NCBI RefSeq assembly: GCF_000276665.1 | Contig: NW_004955402.1 | Location: 2,261,241-2,325,240 of the forward strand | Length of the DNA stretch: 64,000 bases | Direction of reading: 5' to 3' | Source of the DNA: Chinchilla lanigera | Lineage: Eukaryota; Chordata; Mammalia; Rodentia; Chinchillidae | Shown: positions 47,001 to 53,399 of the stretch, piece by piece | Layout of the letters: every line of letters begins with the position of its first letter | How positions within the stretch are numbered: position 1 is the stretch's first letter | Made by a program: the position numbers and the translations under genes | Notes under the pieces: generated by a model | What the model was told of the DNA's origin: nothing | Databases searched by the model: none | The model's input: the letters and a program-made list of their open reading frames with translations, nothing else

Positions 47001-47718
47001 AGAATTGTCATGCACCTCACAAAAACTGCTGTCATCACAGCTCCTCAAATTAAGACCGCACGCTGACTTCCACGAGGGGATTCACTTTACGCTTACTAAT
47101 GATACGAAGAAACTTGCTTTCCGGTTAGCGCTTCATGGTATCCATAGCGCTTTAAAAAAATAAGAGGGCGCTCAGCTGAACTCTTCTCTTGAAGTGCCCC
47201 ACGGATCGGGGAGCCGCGAAGCTGCACGCGACCGGGATCGCAATCGGGGTGGCCGACCCAGGCAGGGCTCAAGTCCGCGGGCGGGGGCCGGGACGCCGCC
47301 GGGTGCCCTCGGGGCGCGGCACCGCCCGNNNNNNNNNNNNNNNNNNNNNNNNNNNNNNNNNNNNNNNNNNNNNNNNNNNNNNNNNNNNNNNNNNNNNNNN
47401 NNNNNNNNNNNNNNNNNNNNNNNNNNNNNNNNNNNNNNNNNNNNNNNNNNNNNNNNNNNNNNNNNNNNNNNNNNNNNNNNNNNNNNNNNNNNNNNNNNNN
47501 NNNNNNNNNNNNNNNNNNNNNNNNNNNNNNNNNNNNNNNNNNNNNNNNNNNNNNNNNNNNNNNNNNNNNNNNNNNNNNNNNNNNNNNNNNNNNNNNNNNN
47601 NNNNNNNNNNNNNNNNNNNNNNNNNNNNNNNNNNNNNNNNNNNNNNNNNNNNNNNNNNNNNNNNNNNNNNNNNNNNNNNNNNNNNNNNNNNNNNNNNNNN
47701 NNNNNNNNNNNNNNNNNN
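13616..47718 (-). CDS. VAPA: VAPA gene, whole coding span (exon 1 in gap)
   Basis: VAPA is a tail-anchored ER membrane protein. Its cytosolic MSP domain binds FFAT-motif proteins (OSBP, CERT, ORPs and others) at membrane contact sites for lipid transfer and trafficking. Visible coding parts are complement(13616-13774, 16542-16715, 20669-20803 alternative, 28623-28703, 29034-29137, 31746-31898). Every intron is GT-AG and the phases join without a break. With 26 residues plus one base expected from exon 1, the product is 249 aa, or 294 aa with the alternative exon, as in other mammals. Order: MSP domain (exons 1-4), linker, coiled coil (exon 6), C-terminal membrane anchor (exon 7). Using standard numbering, Pro56 (equivalent to the VAPB ALS8 site) and the FFAT-binding pair Lys94/Met96 are present. 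No frameshift or internal stop is seen. The end coordinate is the far edge of the gap, not an observed start codon. Confidence 0.96.
14954..15133. mobile_element. Short DNA transposon (MITE) with inverted ends
   Basis: 180 bp starting CAGTGGTGCCTTGACTCAC and ending GAGCTACCACTG. Left flank TA, right flank CA, consistent with a decayed TA duplication. Interior partly folds back (ACAAACCAAA ... GAACCAAATC). Resembles Tc1/mariner-superfamily MITEs, family not assigned. Confidence 0.65.
15310..15465. mobile_element. MER5A-like (hAT-Charlie) MITE
   Basis: CAGTGATTCCCAGCCCCAGGTACACATTA at the left, then CCTTTAGAACTTTAAAAC and CTGGGTGATTCCGATGCACAC at the right, matching the MER5A layout. Confidence 0.7.
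16542..16715 (-). CDS. VAPA: VAPA exon 6 (linker and coiled coil)
   Basis: This 174-nt, 58-codon phase-0 exon runs from [18 protein letters not shown] to [10 protein letters not shown]. The second half ([20 protein letters not shown]) has heptad-spaced hydrophobic residues typical of the VAP coiled coil that mediates dimerisation. Acceptor is ATGCAG before 16715; donor is AGA|GTAAGT at 16541. Confidence 0.97.
17668..17757 (+). mobile_element. Older ID/tRNA-derived SINE
   Basis: GGGGGATGTTGCTCAGAGATG to GGCCTTGGGTTGGAGCTCCACC; lacks the TACCGG ending of the young copies. In VAPA intron 6. Confidence 0.65.
18266..18430 (+). mobile_element. B1 SINE
   Basis: GAGCGGGCGTGGTGGCACAC through GAGACCAGCCTGGGCTACAA to CCTTGTCTCAAAAAAG. 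In the VAPA intron 3' of alternative exon 5, inverted relative to the copy at 22478-22625. Confidence 0.92.
20153..20206. repeat. CA/TA-rich simple repeat
   Basis: Interrupted ACACAC / ATACAT tract within a VAPA intron. A similar short (CA)n lies at 21169-21191. Confidence 0.85.
20669..20803 (-). CDS. VAPA: VAPA alternative exon 5 (long-isoform linker)
   Basis: This 135-nt, 45-codon phase-0 cassette begins [13 protein letters not shown] and ends VLTQEKQK. It corresponds to the extra segment of the 294-aa VAPA isoform, between the MSP domain and the coiled coil. Acceptor is CATCTCAG before 20803; donor is AAG|GTTTGT at 20668, weaker than the GTAAGT donors of exons 3, 4 and 6, which fits optional use. 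The segment is rich in Ser, Thr, Pro and Ala and is probably disordered. It is much less conserved than the other exons: from memory, roughly 60% identity to human. The frame is open with intact splice sites, so it is probably still used. Confidence 0.9.
22478..22625 (-). mobile_element. B1 SINE (antisense), diverged
   Basis: T run, then GAGACAGGGTCTTGCTATGT, a shortened or rearranged middle, and CTGGGATTACGGACATGCAC to CACCTGGCT. Confidence 0.85.
22884..22964 (+). mobile_element. Older ID-like SINE
   Basis: TTGGGGGCATGGCTCAGCGG to GGCCCTGGATTAAATCCCCAG. Inserted beside mariner-derived sequence. Confidence 0.75.
22965..23200 (-). mobile_element. Mariner transposase 3' fragment
   Basis: Minus-strand translation gives [11 protein letters not shown], then DIEAATTA and [12 protein letters not shown], interrupted by stops. 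This is the conserved C-terminal block of a mariner transposase, with a decayed stretch upstream corresponding to the SPDLAP region. Inactive. Confidence 0.75.
23245..23398 (+). mobile_element. Second mariner 3' fragment, opposite strand
   Basis: Plus-strand reading [24 protein letters not shown] and [13 protein letters not shown] corresponds to the same C-terminal block (EDFQNC ... NGNVSF) and ends near the element's 3' end (TAATAAATTTTTAAC). Head-to-head with 22965-23200. Confidence 0.65.
23702..23792 (-). mobile_element. B1 fragment
   Basis: TTGAGGCAGGGTCTCGCTAC, TTCAGGTTGGCCTTAAATTT, CGTAGCCCAGACTGGCC. 5' half missing. Confidence 0.7.
24098..24164 (-). mobile_element. B1 fragment, internally deleted
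   Basis: TTTTTTTGAGACAGGGCCTCACTACGTGG, then jumps to GTGTGCCACCATGCCCAGC. Confidence 0.75.
24575..24735 (+). mobile_element. B1 SINE, diverged
   Basis: CCATGATGATACATGCCTGT, AGTTCAAGGAGAGCGTGGAC, AGTGAGACCCAGTCTCAAAA. Confidence 0.8.
25417..25506 (+). mobile_element. ID-like SINE
   Basis: TGGGGATTTAGCTCAGTGGC to CCCGGTACCGGG and A tail. Flanks CACATATGCCACCTT and CACATGCCACCTT form a slightly decayed duplication. Confidence 0.92.
25896..26180 (+). repeat. Purine microsatellite with 100-N gap
   Basis: GAAAGA/AGAAGAAAG units, then (AGAAAGAG)n, then pure (AAAG)n up to 26062; 100 N at 26063-26162; (GGGGA)n to about 26180. The round gap size is a placeholder, so true length is unknown. Lies 3' of an older B1-like region (25760-25890) and may be its expanded tail. 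In VAPA intron 4. Confidence 0.9.
26570..26667 (-). mobile_element. ID-like SINE
   Basis: T-rich tail, CCGATACCGGGAATCAAACTC to GAGCTAAATCCCTAGCCCT. Perfect 10-bp duplication CAAAATAATT at 26560-26569 and 26668-26677. Confidence 0.92.
27086..27198 (-). mobile_element. B1 SINE (partial)
   Basis: GAGACAGGGTCTCACTTTGT, TACTGGGATTATAAGCATGT, CACCACACCCAGCCTC. Confidence 0.85.
27333..27392 (+). mobile_element. Truncated ID-like SINE
   Basis: TGGGCTGGGGATATAGCTCAG to AAGGTCGTGAG; the B-box half and tail are absent. Confidence 0.85.
27447..27632 (+). mobile_element. B1 SINE
   Basis: GCCGGGCATGGTGCACGCCT to CCTTGTCTCAAAAACAG with a long A-rich tail. Contains a small GAGGCTGAG triplication at about 27482-27510. 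Confidence 0.9.
28623..28703 (-). CDS. VAPA: VAPA exon 4 (end of MSP domain)
   Basis: This 81-nt, 27-codon phase-0 exon runs from [12 protein letters not shown] to PNENDKL. It contains the CVFEMP strand that closes the MSP domain. Acceptor is CTTTTAG before 28703; donor is TTG|GTAAGTAG at 28622. It can splice in phase either to alternative exon 5 or directly to exon 6. Confidence 0.97.
29034..29137 (-). CDS. VAPA: VAPA exon 3 (MSP domain, FFAT-binding face)
   Basis: This 104-nt exon has two bases finishing the split Val codon, then 34 codons from MLQPFDYDP to SDMEAV. It contains KHKFMVQ, in which Lys94 and Met96 are the residues whose mutation abolishes FFAT binding in published work. Acceptor is TTACTTAG before 29137; donor is GTG|GTAAGTG at 29033. 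Intron 3, to exon 4, is only about 330 bp. Confidence 0.97.
29426..29502 (+). mobile_element. ID-like SINE
   Basis: CCAAGGAGACAGCTCAGTGG to GAGCTCAATTCTTAACAC. Flanking AATTTTCACACCTT is repeated with one extra T on the right. Confidence 0.85.
29598..29683 (+). mobile_element. ID-like SINE, shortened
   Basis: GGGGGCAGGGGATTTAGCTC to GCGAGGTCGTGAGT, then directly an A tail; most of the B-box half is missing. Confidence 0.87.
30068..30170 (+). mobile_element. ID-like SINE
   Basis: GGGCTGGGGATTTAGTTCAG to CCCAGTACCAG and A/G tail. Perfect 14-bp duplication AGAAATTACTTCCC at 30054-30067 and 30171-30184. Confidence 0.94.
30873..31058 (+). mobile_element. B1-ID composite SINE
   Basis: B1 half (CTGGCCATGGTGAGCCATGT, AATCCCAGCACTGTGAGATG, GTCTCAAAATAAAT) followed by an ID half (TGTTGGGTATGTGGCTTAGT ... 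TTCAATCTCTAGTACC). Confidence 0.75.
31300..31385 (+). mobile_element. ID-like SINE
   Basis: CCTGGGATATAGCTCAGTGG to TTCGATTCCTGGTACC. First of a close same-strand pair in VAPA intron 2. Confidence 0.9.
31426..31515 (+). mobile_element. ID-like SINE
   Basis: GGGCTGGGGAGATAGCTCAG to TTCTATTCTCGGTACC and an A-rich tail. Lies 40 bp after the previous copy but differs in many bases, so it is an independent insertion rather than a tandem duplication. Confidence 0.9.
31746..31898 (-). CDS. VAPA: VAPA exon 2 (MSP domain core)
   Basis: This 153-nt exon encodes about residues 27-77 of the MSP beta-sandwich. It begins with two bases that finish a split Gly codon, then Pro-Phe-Thr-Asp, and ends with [12 protein letters not shown] plus one base of the next codon. 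Acceptor is CCCACAG at 31905-31899; donor is G|GTAACA at 31745. It carries the [14 protein letters not shown] stretch, with the proline matching VAPB Pro56. From memory, the translation looks identical to human VAPA over these 50 codons. Confidence 0.97.
32716..32804 (+). mobile_element. Older ID-like SINE
   Basis: GAGAGTATAACTCAATGGTAG, GGCCCTGGGTTTGATTCCCA. Confidence 0.7.
33127..33785 (+). mobile_element. Retroposon with internal ~100-bp units and A-rich tail
   Basis: Flanked by a 14-bp duplication with one mismatch: AAAAAGACCTGATG (33113-33126) and AAAAAGACCTAATG (33786-33799). The left flank TT|AAAAA is the L1 endonuclease signature, and the 3' end is (AAATA)n. The inner half carries about four diverged units of ~90-105 bp, marked by a (C)ATTGA(T/G) core at about 33388, 33493, 33583 and 33684. 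Probably a 5'-truncated L1 3' end or a non-autonomous retroposon. A second copy is at 63798-64000. Confidence 0.7.
34035..34380 (+). mobile_element. MaLR-type solo LTR
   Basis: Starts TGTAGTTTGGATCTTGAATA and ends near AGCAGAATGCTGACCAATACA, with a CCAAATGTTTAAAGTCTTGG block; layout matches mammalian-apparent LTRs (MLT/MST-like). A non-coding relic of an old endogenous retrovirus-like element in VAPA intron 1. Confidence 0.65.
35509..35587 (-). mobile_element. ID-like SINE
   Basis: TTTTTGGTACCAGAAATCGA to CACCGCGCCACTGAGCCCTG. Contains a small insertion (TTGATCGAGC). Confidence 0.85.
36170..36400 (-). mobile_element. MIR SINE relic
   Basis: TTTACTGGGCACTCACCAGG, CTGTTTCACAGATGATTCAG, CTCAGAGAACCTCAATAC: reverse-complement MIR arrangement, nearly full length. 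Confidence 0.7.
37350..37492 (+). mobile_element. MIR SINE relic
   Basis: GGGCAACTAAACCTCTCCAG ... TTTCATTTTAGAATAGGCAA ... CTTCCAGTTCTAAAATTATG. Confidence 0.5.
38947..39110 (+). mobile_element. B1 SINE
   Basis: GGCAGACACAGTGGCACACC to GATCCTGTCTCAAAAAACAG. Older, with many mismatches. Confidence 0.82.
39296..39458 (+). mobile_element. B1 SINE
   Basis: GGCCAGGTGTGGTGGCACAT to ATCCTGTCTCAAAAAG and a long A tail. Flanked by AGGACAACTGG / AGGACAACTAG. Confidence 0.93.
39888..40045 (+). mobile_element. Composite SINE remnant
   Basis: CTGAGCCTAGTCTAGGCAAC ... GACCCTGCCCCGCCCCC, then a small GCAGCTGCAGCTGGAGCTGG repeat and an ID-like end GGCCCTGGGTTCAATCCTCA. Confidence 0.6.
40096..40185 (+). 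mobile_element. ID-like SINE
   Basis: GGGACTGGGGATTTAGCTCAG to CCGATTTCTGGTACCGG. Flanks ACATTAAGTCA and AAATTAAGTCA. Confidence 0.92.
40447..40592 (+). mobile_element. B1 SINE, 5' truncated
   Basis: CTATGAATACCAGCACTCAG to AAGACCCTGTCTCAAAAAG. Confidence 0.88.
40665..40814 (+). mobile_element. B1 SINE
   Basis: CAATGGTGATGCATGCCTGT to CACAGCGAAACTGTCC and A tail. Confidence 0.88.
41283..41932. mobile_element. Tigger/MER2-like DNA transposon, diverged
   Basis: CCTGAAACTGTGGGTAGTACCAA near the left, CTTTGCACTAAAAGCAAGCA and TTTTCCATTTAATATTCTAA inside, and a right end ...GGGGGAAAGAGCTACTGTG. Same family as 5529-6196. Ends approximate; VAPA intron 1. Confidence 0.7.
41980..43140. other. Unassigned intronic sequence
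   Basis: No SINE and no recognisable coding exon. A 144-codon open frame exists on the minus strand (42230-42664), but its composition and lack of splice context do not suggest a gene. Confidence 0.4.
43150..43650 (+). mobile_element. L2 LINE 3' end relic
   Basis: CCCCATGAACACAGGGCAGTG then CCTGACATATAACAGATGCTC: the common L2 3' terminal pattern. Diverged. Confidence 0.5.
46150..46315 (+). mobile_element. B1-ID composite SINE, old
   Basis: GCCAATCCTGGCACTCTGAG, GAACCTGTCTCAAAAAAAG, then CGGGATATAGCTCAGTGTGA and GGTTGAATCCCCAGGATG. Confidence 0.7.
46506..46660 (+). mobile_element. B1 SINE
   Basis: GGCCAGGTGTGATGGCCCAG to GAAACCCTGTCCCCAAAAG. First SINE found in VAPA intron 1 going down from the promoter. 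Confidence 0.9.
47329..47718. other. Assembly gap (390 N) hiding VAPA exon 1
   Basis: 390 N bases inside a very GC-rich island. Neither flank contains the conserved VAPA N-terminal codons, while exon 2 begins in the expected phase for the residue after them. The start codon and exon 1 donor therefore most likely sit here. GC-rich first exons are commonly lost in assemblies. Confidence 0.85.
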
Positions 47719-48550
47719 CTGGGCGGGGGCGCGGCCCGGCTCGGCCGAGCTCTAGCACGGGGCCAGGCTCCGGCCTCGGGCCTCAACGCCTGTCGCTCGG
47801 TCGCGGGTTCGCGGGGCCGCCGCGGGGTCAGCAGCTCCGACTCTCACAACTGACTCAACCTCACACAGCCGCCGCGGCCACGCGCACTGCGATCCTCGGT
47901 GCCCCACGTGACGGCCTCTGCGTGGCTACGTGCGCGTCCCCGACGCCGCCAGCCGCTCACGTCCGCCCCGCCCCCCGGCCGGCCTCTGCGACGCGAGCTG
48001 CTGCGCTTGCGCGCCCCCGCTAGCCGCCGCTCCCGGTTCGGCGCAGCTGTCAAGGAAAAGGGCGTGACGGGGCCCGTGAGGCCGACGCAGAGCGCAGCGC
48101 AGGACAAGGGCGCGGCCCTCCGTCACGACGAGCTCCGAAGACGTCGCCAAGAGCCTGCGACACTGATGCCTCGCGTCTGCCAGTCCAGGAGCGCCGCGCC
48201 CGACTCCCAGCATGCCCTGCGCGGGGGCGGGCTTCGGCAGGCGGCCGCGCGGTGCCTGCCGGGAGCTGTGGTTTGGGCGCGGCGGGCGGGAAGGAGATTG
48301 GGATGCTGGCCTCGGCGTGCGGCCGTTGGCCCCACTGTGGTGCTCGCAGGGCGGCCTTCCCGCCTTGAGAAGCGGAAAGCCGACCGCCGGCTGCCCGGAG
48401 CCCCCGGCTAGAGGTGTAGACCGGCCCGTGAAGGCGGACCGGGACGCGCCGGCGTGCTGTGTAATCCCTCCCACGTACGCGGCAGCGCAGTCCTCGGTCG
48501 CGGCCAGAGTTGACCCACGGGTGCAGGATCAGACGAAGACACACACCTCT
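47719..48550 (-). promoter_or_regulatory. VAPA: VAPA CpG-island promoter
   Basis: Strongly GC- and CpG-rich block just upstream of where VAPA exon 1 should lie; the island continues left of the gap to about 47200. Visible motifs: CACGTGAC E-box/CLEAR-like site at 47905-47912, GC boxes in CCGCCCCGCCCCCC around 47963-47976, two ZNF143/Staf-like sites (48203-48221 and 48252-48272) and an inverted CCAAT box (ATTGG, 48297-48301). No TATA box was seen. This is a typical housekeeping promoter. The TSS is inferred to lie near 47.75-48.0 kb, and the near part of this block may be 5' UTR. Confidence 0.75.
48203..48272. promoter_or_regulatory. Paired ZNF143/Staf-like motifs
   Basis: Plus-strand ACTCCCAGCATGCCCTGCG at 48203-48221 and minus-strand ACCACAGCTCCCGGCAGGC at 48272-48254 resemble the long ZNF143/THAP11 promoter motif (ACTACAAYTCCCAGCATGC). 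They face opposite ways about 30 bp apart, with a NotI-type GCGGCCGC between them (48241-48248). The match is by eye; binding is inferred. Confidence 0.55.
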
Positions 48551-50080
48551 GTTTAGGAGCGGAGGTGTAGACGTGTCATAGGGGAATCTGACTAGGCACA
48601 CCTCAGCCAGGAGTGACCTCACGTCCAGTGCGGAATTCGGGTCTAGTCAGTGCTTCCCTTGGATTCATGGACGACCCGAACCGGAACAGTTGTTAGTTTG
48701 CACTTTAGGAACGAATCCGTCTGCCTCACTCATGACAGCCTGTAGTAACTGAACCAGAGAGAAGAATCAGCTGCAGAGTTGCTGGCACATCTTCCACCGG
48801 CTGCCTGCGTACTCAGCCCACAGGAAGATAGAAAAGAAAGACATGGTCTGTAAATAAACCTTTACTGTGTTTTACTGGCCTGCTTGGCTTAAATCCCTGA
48901 GAAACACCAGGAAACAGGACATAGTCATGCTACTGTCATGAAGAAGCTGCCCGGTTTGTCTAGAAAACGGATGAGACATGCGCAACAGTCTCAATCATAG
49001 GCAGCGTCCAAGCTTTCCTGTGCAGCCCAGATAGCAGAGCCCACCCAGGAAGAGCTCTCCGGAATAGTCAATTCAGCATCCACAGAAGATTGCGCCACGC
49101 AGGACTGTGTCTTCAGCCACGGAGAGACTGGAAAGATGGGAGTGTCTACATCGTTTGAAACGTTCTAAATTTACCTTTACTTTGAATTTCTTTTAGTCAC
49201 AAAGTTTATTTTGAAATGTCAAACTCATTAAAGGAAAATACAAAAGCTGTATGCTCATTAAAAGGGGAGTTAATGTTTGGTTTTTTAAAGGCTGTGGTTA
49301 ACAGTCCACAGGATGGTGTCCCACATATGTTTAGTTGTGAACTGAGAGCCCAAGAAGTCCTCACAAACTCCACAACTTTTTGCCTACCTAAAAGCTCTTT
49401 TTCATGGGCAAGCTAACCTTGATTAAACAGGCTGTGCACTGCTGAATAGACACCTTCCTTACCAAAAAGCATTTGAGGACCCTCCGTTTCCAAATAGTCG
49501 ATTAAGATAGCACACAGGAAGTTCTCAGTCAGTCCCCTGAATGGTTGCTCCTTTGTCATGGTTTGATGGGAAGCCTGGATTGGACAGATTCCAGCAATGC
49601 CTATATCATGAAGAAACCTCTGTCCCTTTAAACTATTTACCATTGGAATCAACTTTTTTTCTCAATATTGCTACAAAAGTCATAGAAGTACAATCTTAAG
49701 ATCTATAAGAATTTAAATAGCTGATAAATGCATGAAACATCTTGGGATTAATGCCCCTATTACTATTTTAGGAAATTACATTAATAATGACTCAGAATTC
49801 TGAATCATCTAACCCTCATCAAATAGTGCACTAATAGTTGGTGCTTTGGTATTTATTAGTACCTTTTCTTTAGCAGTAAAAATGCAAGTATCATCACATG
49901 CTACTCCGAACATCTTTACCAATGTTGGCAAGTGTTAACTTTTGTTGTTAAATGTGGAAAAGAAACGTGAGAGCATTTCATGGCAGTAATAGAGCTACTT
50001 GGGATGGATGGCGCCTGACTTTCTTAGGTTTTGCAAAAAGCCTTCTTCCCAAAACCATGATAAAAAGCCCACAGTGATTA
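48551..50080. other. Upstream intergenic DNA, no clear element
   Basis: Moderate GC falling to AT-rich. No SINE. One 80-codon minus-strand ORF (49652-49413) has protein-like composition but no identity that I recognise. Confidence 0.4.
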
Positions 50081-50084
50081 AGGC

Positions 50085-50207
50085 AACTTTTTTTTTTGAG
50101 GCAGAGTCTCACTTTGTAGCCCAGGCTGGCCTCAAATTGACAGTGATCTCCTGCCTCAGTCTCCCAAGTGCTGGGATTACAGGCATGTACCACCATACCC
50201 AGCATCA
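50085..50207 (-). mobile_element. B1 SINE
   Basis: TTTTTTTTTGAGGCAGAGTC, AAGTGCTGGGATTACAGGCA, CACCATACCCAGC. Flanks AAGGCAAC at 50079-50086 and again at about 50206-50213. Confidence 0.9.
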
Positions 50208-50228
50208 AGGCAACAATTTTAAATGTAA

Positions 50229-50384
50229 TTTTTTTTTGCCATTTTGAGACAGGGTCTCACTATGTAGTTCAGGCTGGCCTTGAGCTCACATTGTAGGCCA
50301 GGCTGGTCTCGAACTCACAACCATCCTCCTGCCTCAGCCTCCCAAGTGCTGGGACTACAGGCGTGCACCACTACGCCCGGCTTG
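50229..50384 (-). mobile_element. B1 SINE
   Basis: GAGACAGGGTCTCACTATGT, CTGGTCTCGAACTCACAACC, GCGTGCACCACTACGCCCGGC. Flanks AAATGTAAT / GAAATGTAAT. Better preserved than its neighbour. Confidence 0.93.
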
Positions 50385-50779
50385 AAATGTAATTGACATC
50401 TATTGTTTAGCAATTAGAAATATTGAAACAAGGGGGCTAATGGTCATTCTGTTTGCTTCTTTTCAAATTAATACAACACAGAAAGGTCTGTTAAAGTATG
50501 ACTACATGTATATGCATATATATGGTCTTAAGCGTATTTCTCTAATAAATTTTCATGAATCTAAAAAGTATGAAGACCTTGAATATTATTTCAACTTGTT
50601 CAAATCACTAATAGTATTCACCTTTTGAGGGATTATTTCTTGCGGTTTTCAAATGGTAGAAAACTGTACCTATCTGCTCCATAGTTAAACAAGTTAAACT
50701 CTGCTATAAAAGTGCTCTATAATTATGAATGTGTTTATGAGCAATTCTCTGAGTAATGCAATTCAGTGAATAGTTAAAT

Positions 50780-50922
50780 GGAGGCAGAGTACATACAGGC
50801 TTTGGATCTGAACTGCTGGGTTCGAGTCCCGATGTCCACTGTGTCTTAGCAACTTCACTTCACTACCTTGTTTTATATCTATAAAATAAGAGTAATAATA
50901 ATGCCTATATCCTAGGTTTTTG
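50780..50922 (+). mobile_element. MIR, left part
   Basis: GGATCTGAACTGCTGGGTTC, TTATATCTATAAAATAAGAG. Continues after the inserted LTR at 51287-51335 (AAGGATTAAATGTG ... AGTGCCTGG). Confidence 0.6.
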
Positions 50923-51286
50923 TGCCTTTTAATCTTGTCAGCTTAACTAGAGAGAGTCCTGGAGAGGTGACTGAATCATCAGTGGATTCATCCAAGGATG
51001 TTCACCACTGAATGTGCTTTAGGAGTTAGAACGTGCAGGTGGAGGTCATCACAGAGGTGTGCCTTTTGAGGAAGGATCTCTCACTAGTGCTCTTCCCCCG
51101 TGCCCTCTCCCCAGCTGCCATGAAGTGAGCAGCTTTGCTCTACCATGCCTTTCCACCGTGATCTTTCAGCTTTGGAACCAGCTGGCCACGGACTAAAACC
51201 TCTGAAACCACGAGCCAGATAAACCACTTCCCCTTAAGCCAGTATTTTAGGCACTTTGTCCCACAAACGAGATAGTTTGTTACAAG
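50923..51286 (+). mobile_element. MaLR-type solo LTR inserted in a MIR
   Basis: Begins about TGTGCCTTTTAATCTTG, contains GAGCCAGATAAACCACTTCC and ends TAGTTTGTTACA, the characteristic 3' part of MaLR LTRs. The MIR sequence resumes on the far side. Confidence 0.65.
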
Positions 51287-51339
51287 GATTAAATGTGTTA
51301 CTAAGAATGAAGAGCTTGAAATAGTGCCTGGATCTATCA

Positions 51340-52480
51340 CTGTGACTTTATTAGTGTTCATTGTTAAATTATTGCTGTGTGTGTGGCACTGTGGCAGGTT
51401 CTGGTAACTAGTGTGAGACATGGCTTCTGCCCTTACGTTCAAGCCAGAGACAAATGTGGAATAATTATAGAATTGTATTCCATTTGTGGTAAATTCTAGG
51501 AACAAAGAGTCCAGGGTGGTATGAGTTAACCAGTGGGAACTGAACCCAGGGTTTGGAGACAGTCTCCTTTGGGATGTGACAAGAGGTATGGATATTCCAG
51601 AACACGGGAACAAACAACCGGTGTAAAGCCCAGATTGGGCATAAGCATGGCTCATTCTAAATCGCCAGAGGAAGGCCAATCAGTGTACAGTGGTGAATAA
51701 AGCAAGCAGTAAGTAGCAGGAGCTGAGACTAGTAGGTCAAGTTATGTAGATTATTTTGAACCATATTAAGGATTTGGGTCATAAGAAAACAGGAAGCCAT
51801 CAAAGGGCTTCAACAATGCAGTATTAAGAGCAATCTTTCAAAGAGCTATTGGCTGCCGTGTGGAAACTGATTGGATTTGACAGACTAGAGGGAAGGTGGG
51901 AAACGCTGTTAACATTACTGCTATGACTCATAACAGGGTACTATTGCAGGGGACGATGTTGCTGAAGATGATAGTTTGAGCTAAGGTAGGTGCAATTGGA
52001 GATAGAGGAAAAATATAGATGGATTTGAGAGAAACTGCAGTAGTAGAGTCAATAAGCAATCAATTACTGATTAGATCCCGGACGGTACGGGCAGGTGAGA
52101 CAGTGAGAGATGATTCCCTCCGGCTTGTGCAGGTAGATGGATGACAGTGCGGTCCATGGAGAGGAAGAAGACGGAGGGAGGACCAAGTTCTGATTTCGGT
52201 GTGCAGGCCAGATATGAGATGTCTTTGAGGCTTTCTAGGCAATGTGTTGACAGGACGTTCAGGTTGGAGCTCAGAGAAAGGAGCTCTGTGCTGAGAGTCC
52301 TGAACACATGGCAATTGAAGTCATGGGCATGGATGGGATCGGCTAATACAGAGAAAAGAGAACCCCGTGCTTATTCTTGGGAAACTACAACTTTTAAAGA
52401 TCTCATGAAGTAGAATGAGTTAGCTTTGGTGAGAGAAGCATGGCCAGGAAGATATGAGGGAGAAGAATCAGGAGGATGGA
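51340..52480. other. Probable old repeat, family not identified
   Basis: Purine-rich diverged sequence (for example AAGGATTTGGGTCATAAGAA, GGAGATAGAGGAAAAATATAG) that reads like an ancient interspersed repeat seen in many mammals, but I cannot name it. No gene visible. Confidence 0.3.
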
Positions 52481-53399
52481 GCAAAAACCATGGCTATGCA
52501 GTTGCTGCATTCTCTCTTCCTTTAGCAATGCCTTCCTGCATTGCAAAAGCAACACCTTTGCAGCGAGGATCTTGTTCATGAAATACACTCAACCAAAGAG
52601 ATGCACACTTGCACTGCTTGGAACTGGAATGAGCTGGAGGCCTCATTCTGTTCTTTCCAGCTACTTTCCTGCTGCAGCGTGATCGGAGACTTGAGGTTTT
52701 CTCAGCAGTGTTCCAGTGCCCATTTACCAGCTTCCTGGACACGAGAGGCACTTGGTTGTTGCAGGGCCAACAGAAGCTGTGACAGGAAAAGCAGTGGCCC
52801 AGCTTCCTGACCCCTGGGTCACAAGTGAGGGGTTTGTCTGAAAGGTACCAGTTCCGGGGCAGATTCTAAAATAAGAGCTACTGTGGTGGAGCTCTTAAGT
52901 CTTGTCCTGAGAGCCATTCCTGGGAAGCCCAGTCTAGATCCTGTTCCTCCAGCCCTTGCAACAATTTCTAAGCACCCAATTCCCACCACTGTGTCACTTA
53001 CAGAAAGTAAGTTGTCAAGAAAGTCCAGGATGGGTCAGAAAGGTCAACAATGACAAATCTGATGACTTTAAGCCTGGGCTAGAAAACATTCACCTGCTGA
53101 ATGATGGTGGGGAGGAGGATGAAACAGAGTCCCTGCACACAAGAACACTTCCTAAAATAAATCAAAATGATTGAACCACATGAGGGCAGGATGAATCAAA
53201 GGGGTGCAATGCTAGGTACTGTAACTTTGGACATGTTGACGTGCTTATTGTGGCATGGTTGTTACGCATGGGAAAGACAGATTCTAAGAGAAGACAGCTG
53301 GAAACCTCCCCATATGAAATCAAGGCTAGAGAAAAGTGTTGGGGAAAAACTTAACCCAAAGACTTGTCTTTGTATGACCAGGAAAAGTATTAAAACTAT

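Noticed and set aside
47096..47853. Long ORFs spanning the 390-N gap on both strands
   Set aside because: Their length comes from N bases read as open codons; there is no real evidence for coding except the inferred VAPA exon 1.
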